A stretch of 12,259 nucleotides of DNA, taken from assembly GCA_964565895.1 (NCBI GenBank), contig CAZMGT010000076.1, forward strand, positions 1 to 12,259. Direction: 5' to 3'. The notes under the pieces are model-generated. The model saw nothing but the letters and a program-made list of their open reading frames with translations, made no database searches and was not told the DNA's origin. This DNA comes from CAZMGT01 sp964565895 (GTDB lineage: Bacteria > Armatimonadota > Zipacnadia > UBA1398 > CAZMGT01). The stretch's first letter is position 1. Every line of letters starts with the position of its first letter. A program made the position numbers and the translations under genes. Positions 7,125 to 12,259 of the stretch are shown piece by piece.

Positions 7125-8141
7125 GTGGGCAACAAGCCAAGCGAGAGCACGCCCCGGGGGCCAAGCGAACAACGCGCGCGCGCGACGTGGCGCAGCGTGT
7201 TGCGGTTTGTCGCGCAGTGGGCGATCCTCGGCGCCGCGGCATATTACCTCGCCCGCGGGCTCGTGGAGCAGTGGGTTGAGCTTAAGGCCTACCCCTGGAC
7301 GATAAGCTGGCCGTATCTTGCCGCCTCGTTCGTGGTCACCTCGCTGGGGTATTGGATGCTCGGCCTGGGCTGGCACCTGGGCCTGGCCAAGCTCGGGCGG
7401 CGCGCCCCCTGGCCCTGGACGATGCGCGCCTGGTGGCTGGGCAACCTGGCGAAGTACGTCCCGGGGAGGGTGTGGATCGTATTCACGCGGCTGCGCTACG
7501 CGGAGGATGCGGGGCTTGCGGCGATCGACGCCGCGGGTGGGTTTGTGCTCGAGAGCTTGTCTTTGCTGTCCACGGGTTTTTTGCTGTTTGTCGCGCTTTT
7601 GCCGGCGCACAGCGCGGTGCAGCGCTGGCACTATTTGCTCTCGCTGCTCGCGCTTCCGCTAATCGCCATGCTTCACCCGCGGGTGTTTAACGCGCTGGCG
7701 GGGCTAGCGATGCGCGTGCTGCGTATTGCGCCGCGGCCGTTTCCCCTGCGTTTGGGCGACTTGGCGCTGATTTTGGGCTATTTCGTAGCGAGCTGGGCCG
7801 TGTTTGGGGCGGGAGTCGCGCTGTTGGCGCGAAGTTTGGTTTGCCGGATGAGCTTCGTTGAGGGGGCGTCGGTCGCCGGGTGCTTTTCGTTTTCGTTCGT
7901 CGCGGCGATGGTCAGCTTTGTCACGCCGGCGGGGATCGCCGTGCGCGAGGCGATTTTCAGCGAGCTCATTCGCGCGGACCTGGGGAGCATGGCCATTGTC
8001 GTTGCCTTGGCGAGCCGGGCGTGGATTTCGCTGGTCGAAGTGGCCAACGTTGGCCTCGCGGTGGCCATTGCCGCGCGGAGCAAGAGGCCCGCGGCGGCAG
8101 CTGCCGCGCCGGGCAGCGAAGGGGAGCAGGAAAACCGCTGA
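7125..8141 (+). CDS. Flippase-like integral membrane protein (LPG_synthase_TM / UPF0104 type)
   Basis: A 338-residue polytopic membrane protein. After a hydrophilic N-terminus of about 30 residues there are about eight hydrophobic segments (for example LRFVAQWAILGAAAYYLA, WPYLAASFVVTSLGYWMLGL, LLSTGFLLFVALLP and GYFVASWAVFGAGVALL). The signature WWLGNLAKYVPGRVW is typical of the membrane domain shared with lysylphosphatidylglycerol synthases (LxKYxPGxxW), and the late segment VTPAGIAVREAIFSELI is also characteristic. The soluble aminoacyl-transferase domain of MprF is absent, so this is the stand-alone version, annotated in many genomes as flippase-like; its substrate may be a lipid or lipid-linked glycan (inference from family). 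GTG 7125 is chosen because AGGAG at 7109-7113 precedes it. The in-frame GTG at 7089 would add 12 residues and lacks such a site. It lies 71 bases after the rhomboid gene. Confidence 0.82.
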   Translation: MGNKPSESTPRGPSEQRARATWRSVLRFVAQWAILGAAAYYLARGLVEQWVELKAYPWTISWPYLAASFVVTSLGYWMLGLGWHLGLAKLGRRAPWPWTMRAWWLGNLAKYVPGRVWIVFTRLRYAEDAGLAAIDAAGGFVLESLSLLSTGFLLFVALLPAHSAVQRWHYLLSLLALPLIAMLHPRVFNALAGLAMRVLRIAPRPFPLRLGDLALILGYFVASWAVFGAGVALLARSLVCRMSFVEGASVAGCFSFSFVAAMVSFVTPAGIAVREAIFSELIRADLGSMAIVVALASRAWISLVEVANVGLAVAIAARSKRPAAAAAAPGSEGEQENR

Positions 8142-8147
8142 GCGCAA

Positions 8148-8160
8148 GCTCCCCCGGAGC
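8148..8160 (+). terminator. Small GC hairpin just after the flippase-like gene
   Basis: GCTCC-CCC-GGAGC forms a 5-bp stem, and flanking CGCTG (from 8137) and CAGCG (from 8164) could extend it with bulges. No T run follows, so it is at best a weak or factor-dependent terminator or a 3'-end stabiliser. Confidence 0.2.
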
Positions 8161-8184
8161 GGGCAGCGCACAGGCTGGAAAGAC

Positions 8185-8193
8185 TGCGATAAT
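8185..8193 (+). promoter_or_regulatory. Candidate extended -10 promoter for the HtrA gene
   Basis: TGCGATAAT matches an extended -10 (TG-N-TATAAT with one mismatch) in the 114-base gap before the protease gene, with a likely transcript start near 8200. No good -35 is visible 16-18 bases upstream. An RBS, AGGGGG at 8241-8246, precedes ATG 8256. The site suggests the protease gene can be transcribed separately from the upstream run. Confidence 0.35.
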
Positions 8194-8255
8194 ACGCGGC
8201 GGGGAAGGTCGCGTTTGTTTGTGCAAAAAGCTTACGCGCGAGGGGGCGCGATGCG

Positions 8256-9380
8256 ATGAAGCGCATGGCAGCGGTGTGCATAGTGATTTGCGCGGCGCTT
8301 GCCTGGGGCGGCGTGCGCCAGGCGCAGGGGGCCACGCCGGAGGCTACGGCGAGACTGGAGGAGCTGAGCAGCGCGTTTGCGGAGATCGCCGAGAAGGTCG
8401 CCCCGGCGGTGGTGAACATTAACAGCAGAAAGGTTGTCCACCGGCGGACGCCGCTGCTCAGCCCGTTTTTCCGCCGCTTTTTCGGCGACCTGGGGATGCT
8501 CTTCGAAGAGCCGGACATTGAGACAGAAAGCCTAGGCTCGGGGGTAATCGTTGACCCGCGCGGCTATATTTTGACGAACAACCACGTGGTCGCCGGCGCG
8601 CAGGAAATTCGCGTTTCGCTTGCCGATTCGCGGGAGTTCGACGCCGTGCTCATCGGCGCGGACCCGGAGACGGACCTCGCGGTGATCAAAATCGAGGGCG
8701 AGAACCTCCCCGTGGCCAAGTGGGGCGACTCCGACGCCCTGCGCGTGGGCGAGTGGGTCGTGGCCATCGGCAGCCCGTTCGGCCTCAGCCAAACCGTCAC
8801 CGCGGGCATCGTGAGCGCCAAGGAGCGCGTGGACCTGGGCATCTCGGGCTACGAGAACTTCATCCAAACCGACGCTGCGATTAACCCGGGCAACAGCGGC
8901 GGGGCACTGGTTAACATCCGCGGCGAGCTTGTGGGAATCAACTCCGCGATCCTCTCCGAGACCGGCCAGTTCGCGGGCATCGGCTTCGCCGTGCCCTCGA
9001 GCGTCGCGCGGCGGGTAATGCGCCAGCTTATCGAGCACGGCCGGGTAATCCGCGGGTGGATCGGCATTCTCCCCCGCGCGCTAACGCGCGACGAGGCGGA
9101 GCAGCTCGGCGTCTCGCCGCGGCACCCGGTGATCGTCGCCAATATGTATCGCAACTCGCCCGCGCACCGCGCGGGGGTTAAGCTCTACGACATCATCGTC
9201 GCCGCCAACGGCGCGGAGATCACCAGCCTGGGCAAGCTGCGCAACCTCATCGCCGACCAAGCGATCGGCAGCGAGGTTGTGCTTGAGGTAGAGCGCGAAG
9301 GCGAGCGGCACACCCTGCGGGTAAAGGTAGTAGAGCGGCCGACCGATCCGCGGACCGGCCGGCCGCTGCGGGGAATTTAG
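8256..9380 (+). CDS. HtrA/Deg-family serine protease with one PDZ domain
   Basis: A 374-residue trypsin-like periplasmic protease. Residues 1-26 form a signal peptide or signal anchor (MKRM, then AAVCIVICAALAWGG, ending near QAQGA). The protease domain follows AFAEIAEKVAPAVVNI, and the catalytic triad is intact: His110 in TNNHVV, Asp140 in ETDLAVIK and Ser214 in GNSGGALVNI. The segment between VNI and GSGVIV (residues about 58-90) corresponds to the LA loop and is Arg/Phe-rich (LLSPFFRRFFGDLGMLFEE), which is typical of Deg proteins. One PDZ domain spans about residues 266-362 (RGWIGI through VILE-type strands to LRVKVVERP). One PDZ and this length are close to DegS and many bacterial HtrA proteins, while DegP has two PDZ domains. 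Family role: degradation of misfolded envelope proteins or cleavage of anti-sigma factors. The stop lies 7 bases from the stop of the convergent gene. The exact symbol (degS, degQ or htrA) cannot be decided. Confidence 0.94.
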   Translation: MKRMAAVCIVICAALAWGGVRQAQGATPEATARLEELSSAFAEIAEKVAPAVVNINSRKVVHRRTPLLSPFFRRFFGDLGMLFEEPDIETESLGSGVIVDPRGYILTNNHVVAGAQEIRVSLADSREFDAVLIGADPETDLAVIKIEGENLPVAKWGDSDALRVGEWVVAIGSPFGLSQTVTAGIVSAKERVDLGISGYENFIQTDAAINPGNSGGALVNIRGELVGINSAILSETGQFAGIGFAVPSSVARRVMRQLIEHGRVIRGWIGILPRALTRDEAEQLGVSPRHPVIVANMYRNSPAHRAGVKLYDIIVAANGAEITSLGKLRNLIADQAIGSEVVLEVEREGERHTLRVKVVERPTDPRTGRPLRGI

Positions 9381-9387
9381 CTCTGCC

Positions 9388-10230
9388 CTAGAGCTTGAGC
9401 TTGGCGATCGTCTCGCGCAGGACGGCGAGGTATTGCTCGATGTAGGGCACGGGGTTTTCCGGGTGCTCCTCGTACTCGATGGCCAGGCAGCCGGACATTT
9501 TCTGCGCGGCGAGCGCGCGGAGGCAGCCCTCGAGGTCGAGCTTGCCCTTGCCTAGCTCGGCGAATTTGTTGTTTTCGTCCAGATCCTTCAGGTGTACGCC
9601 ATAGATGCGGTCGCCGAACGCTTTGATCGCCTCTAAGGGGTCTTCGTTGGAGCGCATGTAGTGGCCGGTGTCCACGCAGGCGCCGATGCGCTTGTTGCGC
9701 CCCTCCATCGCTTTGAGGGTGTCTTCGATTTTGTCGTACAGGGCGCGCGGGCCGTGGTTGTGGATGGCGATGTTGATTTGAAACTCGTCCACGAGCTCGT
9801 CGAGCTGGTTGAGGCTTTCCTGGCGCGGGTTGGCGGTAAGCGTTTCGATGCCCATGGCTTTGGCGAACTCAAACGCGGCGCGGTTTTGCTGGGCGTTTTT
9901 GCCAAAGCCCACGACGCCGAACGAGATAAGCTTAATGTTCGCCTGCTTTAGCTCGGCGAGCAGGGCGCGGATTTGCGCCTGGTCGGTGGTAATGGGGATG
10001 TGTTTGCGATAGGCCTCGAGGTAGCGCAGGCCCATTTGCGCGGTAAGCTGGAGCATTTTGGCGCGGTCGAAATTGCGCAGGGAGAAGCTCTGCACGCCCA
10101 CCTTAAACGGCCCATAGGGGGCATCGGCCAGGCCCACGCGAAAGTCCAGGAGCGTCGCCCCGGCGACGCCGAGCAAGGCGTGTTTTAAAAACCGTCTGCG
10201 GGAAATGTGCCCTTGCCTAAGATCGCCCAT
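9388..10230 (-). CDS. Tat-exported TIM-barrel sugar phosphate isomerase/epimerase-like protein
   Basis: A 280-residue protein starting at ATG 10230, where GGAGGG stands six bases upstream. The twin-arginine leader SRRRFLK (residues 10-16) is followed by HALLGVAGATLLDF. The body is an AP-endonuclease-2/xylose-isomerase-like barrel: FKVGVQSFSLRNFD, a GLRYLEAY strand, FGVVGFGKN, IAIHNHGP (His157, His159), CVDTGHYM (Asp187, His190), GVHLKDLD (His213) and LAIEYEEH (Glu252). Asp187, His213 and Glu252 fit the usual divalent-metal ligands. The position where many epimerases have a metal-binding Glu (xEnH) is His157 here, as I recall also in Tat-exported relatives, so the metal site may differ. Export implies action on periplasmic sugars rather than cytoplasmic sugar phosphates, despite the family name. 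It is convergent with the HtrA gene and divergent from the sigma factor gene. The specific reaction is unknown. Confidence 0.88.
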   Translation of the reverse strand: MGDLRQGHISRRRFLKHALLGVAGATLLDFRVGLADAPYGPFKVGVQSFSLRNFDRAKMLQLTAQMGLRYLEAYRKHIPITTDQAQIRALLAELKQANIKLISFGVVGFGKNAQQNRAAFEFAKAMGIETLTANPRQESLNQLDELVDEFQINIAIHNHGPRALYDKIEDTLKAMEGRNKRIGACVDTGHYMRSNEDPLEAIKAFGDRIYGVHLKDLDENNKFAELGKGKLDLEGCLRALAAQKMSGCLAIEYEEHPENPVPYIEQYLAVLRETIAKLKL

Positions 10231-10236
10231 CTTTTG

Positions 10237-10242
10237 CCCTCC
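10237..10242 (-). promoter_or_regulatory. Ribosome binding site of the TIM-barrel gene
   Basis: On the minus strand GGAGGG, within GAGGAGGG, ends six bases before ATG 10230. It is one of the strongest Shine-Dalgarno matches in the window. It fixes the start, even though the frame stays open upstream to about 10818. Confidence 0.7.
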
Positions 10243-10444
10243 TCGAGCAGCGGCCGCCGGGCAGGGCAGGCGTTTGCCGCTGCATTTTGTAATTGCTTTC
10301 CGCGCGCGGCGCTTTCCGCCCTCCTCCGACCGGTGGCCCAGTTTCCCGCCGGCAAGCGCTGTGCGCTTTAGGCAGGGGTGGGCGACTGATTTTTTGCCAA
10401 AACGGGCAACGTGGGTAAAAGAGCATGCTGTCTGCCGGAGTGAC

Positions 10445-10450
10445 TTGACA
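10445..10450 (+). promoter_or_regulatory. Candidate -35 element for the ECF sigma operon
   Basis: An exact TTGACA lies 73 bases ahead of the sigma start, in an otherwise GC-rich context. The matching -10 is poor, so this is suggestive only. A start of transcription near 10480 would leave a leader of about 40 bases. Confidence 0.25.
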
Positions 10451-10522
10451 TTCGCGCTGCTTCCGTGCCAAAACCGCCCGCGGACGAAAAATGAGGTAAC
10501 GCCGCGCGGGGCGAGGGGCACT

Positions 10523-11134
10523 ATGCAAGAGAAGATGCTCTGTGGCGAGGGCGAACAGTGGGCCAGCGGAGGTGTCGCCGTGAGCCCCGCGCAGGCTGAG
10601 CTCGTTGCTCGGGCGATGGCCGGCGACCGTGCGGCGTTTGACGAGCTTGCGCAGCAATATCGCCGGCGGGCTACGGCGGTGGCCATCCACCTCCTCGGCG
10701 ACTTGCACGGGGCGCAGGATGTTGTCCAAGAGAGCTTTCTTGCCGCGTTTGAGCGAATACACACCCTGCGCGACCCTGCGCGGTTTGCCTCGTGGTTCCA
10801 CTGCATCTTGCGCCGCAAGTGCCTGCGCTATCGCGCGCGGCGCAGCGCCGACGCCTCGCTGGACGATGTTCCCGAGCCGGTGGCGCGGGAGGGCGATGGG
10901 CGGACGAGGGAGCTCTTAGAGGAGATTTTGCCCGCGCTAAACAGCCTGCCCCTTGCCTTTCGCGAGGTGCTTGCCGCGCGGTACTTGAGCGAGATGAGCT
11001 ATGAGGAGATCGCGCAGATGCTTGGGATTTCGCAGAGCGCGGTGCGCGTACGCTGCTTTCGGGCGAAGGTGAGGCTGCGCGAATTGCTTAGGCGCAAGGG
11101 GATTGGCGCGCCACGGGGAGGCATGTCGCCGTGA
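10523..11134 (+). CDS. ECF-type RNA polymerase sigma factor (sigma-70 family)
   Basis: A 203-residue protein with only the two ECF domains. Region 2 spans about residues 26-107: AMAGDRAAFDELAQQY, the DVVQESFLAAFERI helix (region 2.2) and FASWFHCILRRKCLRYRARR (region 2.3/2.4). After a linker of about 25 residues, region 4 spans about 132-192: LNSLPLAFREVLAARYL, then the helix-turn-helix MSYEEIAQMLGISQSAVRVRCFRAKVRLRE (two parts). ATG 10523 has GAGG at 10513-10516 six bases ahead. GTG 10580 is a strong alternative, with GGAGG seven bases ahead, and would give a 184-residue protein beginning just before the conserved helix. It directs RNA polymerase to a dedicated promoter set, normally held off by the anti-sigma factor encoded next, whose start overlaps its stop (GTGA). 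The regulon is unknown. Confidence 0.93.
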   Translation: MQEKMLCGEGEQWASGGVAVSPAQAELVARAMAGDRAAFDELAQQYRRRATAVAIHLLGDLHGAQDVVQESFLAAFERIHTLRDPARFASWFHCILRRKCLRYRARRSADASLDDVPEPVAREGDGRTRELLEEILPALNSLPLAFREVLAARYLSEMSYEEIAQMLGISQSAVRVRCFRAKVRLRELLRRKGIGAPRGGMSP

Positions 11135-12183
11135 GCTGCAGCGAACATTATGCCATGCTCATATCGCGGCTGGTGGACGAGGAGCTGTCGCCGGAGGAAG
11201 AGCGCGCCCTGCGCGAGCACATTCGCACCTGCCGGCGCTGCCGGGCGTTGCTGCGCGAGTTTGAGCTGCAGCGACAGGTTTTTGTGGAGGCGCTTGAGGC
11301 CGGCGCAGATCTTGCGCATGCGCACCCTGCGCCGCAGGCCGTGGTTAAGCCCAACGGCAAGAAAAAGCGCAAAGCCCCGCGGTCGACTGTGGCAGAGATC
11401 GTTCGCAGGCGGGCCGAACGCAGGGCGAGGCGGCCCTCGCGCTTGTTCGTCGCCGCGGCGCTGGCGCTTGTCATTATGTGCCTCGCCTTGGCGATGTGGT
11501 GGATTCCCATGCTCCGGGCGTACATAGCGATCGCCGAGCGGGGCGGGGAGTACGTCGTCCAGCGGTTGCAGGCTCCGCGGGACCTCGCCTGGGCGGAGAT
11601 GGTCGCCGCGCGCGCCGAGAACGGGTTCTCCCTGGGCGAGGCGGTGCGCTTTCAGTTTGGCCTGCGCCGGCGGGCAACGGTGTGCTTCGTCTGGAACGGC
11701 GCGCTTGAGCGCTTGCTCGTCGCTCGGGGCAAGCGCTGGGTGGTCGCCGGCTGGCCCGCGCGCGAGGGGCGCGTGATCCTCGCTCTGGTAGACACGCCGC
11801 TGCGCTTGGGCGAGGGAGAGGCGGAGCCCGGGCGCTATGCGCTGTGCCTGCGGGTGGCGGCCGATGGCGCCGTGCGCGAGGGCGTTGAGGTTTGCCCGCT
11901 GAGGCAGGGGGCCGTGGGCGAGGCGGTGCTTGTTTTGGCGCGCCCGCCGCAGTCGGGCTGGCCGCGGCGGCTCTCCGCGCTCGTCGCCCCTCAGGTAACC
12001 ACCAAGTCCCGTGTGCCGCAGTTTGTCGTTGACGCACAGTGCAGCCCGGAGGAGGGGGCGGTGCTGCGGTTTGCCGTCGCCTCACTGCTTCCCACGCAGG
12101 TCGGCGGCGAGGCCGGCGCGCCCGCGGAAGTCAACTGGCGCTGCCCGCCCATTTGCGCGGAGCTGAAATTCGCGCGCAGCTAG
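11131..12183 (+). CDS. Single-pass zinc-binding (ZAS) anti-sigma factor with large outer domain
   Basis: A 350-residue protein starting at GTG 11131, overlapping the sigma stop by four bases. N-terminal zinc-binding anti-sigma (ZAS) domain: EELSPEEERALREHIRTC with His30-x3-Cys34-x2-Cys37, the usual HxxxCxxC. A basic linker (NGKKKRKAP and RRRAERRARRPSR) leads to one membrane helix at about residues 103-126 (LFVAAALALVIMCLALAMWW). The basic side suggests N-in topology. The remaining 220 or so residues would face outward. They are beta-rich: FSLGEAVRFQFGLRRRATVCFVWNG is reminiscent of the 'favours/strength' style of DUF4384-like sensor domains, followed by less conserved-looking strands with paired Cys (near residues 245-255 and 338-342). 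It likely sequesters the co-encoded ECF sigma factor at the membrane and releases it when the outer domain senses a signal or is proteolysed. The family role is well established; the signal is unknown. Confidence 0.88.
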   Translation: MSCSEHYAMLISRLVDEELSPEEERALREHIRTCRRCRALLREFELQRQVFVEALEAGADLAHAHPAPQAVVKPNGKKKRKAPRSTVAEIVRRRAERRARRPSRLFVAAALALVIMCLALAMWWIPMLRAYIAIAERGGEYVVQRLQAPRDLAWAEMVAARAENGFSLGEAVRFQFGLRRRATVCFVWNGALERLLVARGKRWVVAGWPAREGRVILALVDTPLRLGEGEAEPGRYALCLRVAADGAVREGVEVCPLRQGAVGEAVLVLARPPQSGWPRRLSALVAPQVTTKSRVPQFVVDAQCSPEEGAVLRFAVASLLPTQVGGEAGAPAEVNWRCPPICAELKFARS

Positions 12184-12188
12184 GGCGG

Positions 12189-12215
12189 CGCCCGCCCCCA
12201 TTGAGGCGGCGGGCG
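12189..12215. terminator. GC-rich hairpin after the anti-sigma gene
   Basis: CGCCCGCC at 12189-12196 pairs exactly with GGCGGGCG at 12208-12215 around an 11-base loop, five bases after the anti-sigma stop. No T tract follows on either strand, so it is not a classic intrinsic terminator. It could still mark the operon end or protect the 3' end of the message. Confidence 0.4.
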
Positions 12216-12222
12216 AGCACAG

Positions 12223-12259
12223 CTAGGCGAAGACCATGGCGAAGCGCGTGAGCGGCAAG
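12223..12259. other. Edge of an unresolved neighbouring gene
   Basis: Two readings are possible. On the minus strand an open frame entering from the right ends at TAG (12225-12223) with the peptide LPLTRFAMVFA, which would make the neighbour convergent with the anti-sigma gene and fit the hairpin between them. On the plus strand ATG 12236 begins MAKRVSGK, without a strong ribosome binding site. Too little sequence to choose. Confidence 0.25.

Larger units (their letters stand above)
10231..10522. other. Divergent intergenic region between TIM-barrel and sigma factor genes
   Basis: These 292 bases must hold the promoters of both divergent genes. They are more AT-rich in places (TGCATTTTGTAATTGC near 10281, TTTTTTGCCAAAA near 10390) than the flanking genes. 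A perfect TTGACA lies at 10445-10450 on the plus strand, but no convincing -10 is found 16-18 bases downstream (CCAAAA at best). No clear GAAC-type ECF autoregulatory motif was seen. Frames on both strands happen to be open through much of it, which I attribute to high G+C rather than coding. Confidence 0.5.

Noticed and set aside
7125..8141. Full lysylphosphatidylglycerol synthase (MprF)
   Set aside because: Only the membrane domain is present; the soluble aminoacyl-transferase domain is missing and no such gene follows.
10231..10522. Possible coding extension upstream of the sigma or TIM-barrel gene, since both frames are open
   Set aside because: Both proteins already have complete N-termini (ECF region 2, Tat leader) and good ribosome binding sites. 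The extensions have no family-like sequence, and both strands cannot be coding here.
1..12259. CRISPR arrays, tRNA or rRNA genes, insertion sequences, prophage genes
   Set aside because: No regularly spaced repeats, cloverleaf-like or rRNA-like stretches, transposase or phage motifs were found by reading both strands.

Overview
This is a GC-rich (roughly two-thirds G+C by eye), densely coding bacterial chromosome segment. No phage, IS, CRISPR, rRNA or tRNA signal was seen. Exported proteins dominate: two with Tat-type SRRRF leaders, several with Sec-type leaders, and three membrane-embedded. This points to a Gram-negative-type bacterium. The mix (Tat-exported TIM-barrel isomerase/epimerase-like protein, PQQ-type beta-propeller, DUF362 protein next to an AmmeMemoRadiSam radical SAM enzyme, ECF sigma with a large ZAS anti-sigma) resembles Planctomycetota or a neighbouring deep-branching group. 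That taxonomic guess is weak and rests on gene style, not on a search.

Layout. Positions 2-1740 hold the 3' part of an amrS-like radical SAM gene overlapping a Tat-signal DUF362 gene. Positions 1842-7053 hold a tight plus-strand run: a secreted PQQ-like beta-propeller (TTG start), an 883-residue secreted protein I do not recognise (start overlaps the previous stop, ATGA), and a rhomboid protease with a helical, TPR-like tail (GTG start, 20 bases downstream). Positions 7125-8141 encode a UPF0104/LPG_synthase_TM-type flippase-like membrane protein. Positions 8256-9380 encode an HtrA/Deg serine protease with one PDZ domain. It converges, 7 bases apart, on a minus-strand Tat-exported TIM-barrel protein (9388-10230). 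A 292-base divergent spacer separates that gene from an ECF sigma factor (10523-11134), which overlaps (GTGA) a single-pass zinc-binding anti-sigma factor with a large outer domain (11131-12183). The last 76 bases hold a GC hairpin and the edge of an unresolved neighbour.

How the genes may work together. The PQQ-like propeller and the 883-residue protein are almost certainly co-translated and co-exported, so they are the best candidate for an undescribed functional pair. The window also holds the parts expected for envelope stress signalling by proteolysis (HtrA protease, rhomboid intramembrane protease, ECF sigma plus transmembrane anti-sigma), but they lie in separate transcription units and their connection is inference. 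A separate, genome-style signal is a codon-context effect: Leu, Val and Ile codons rarely end in A except directly before a codon that begins with A.
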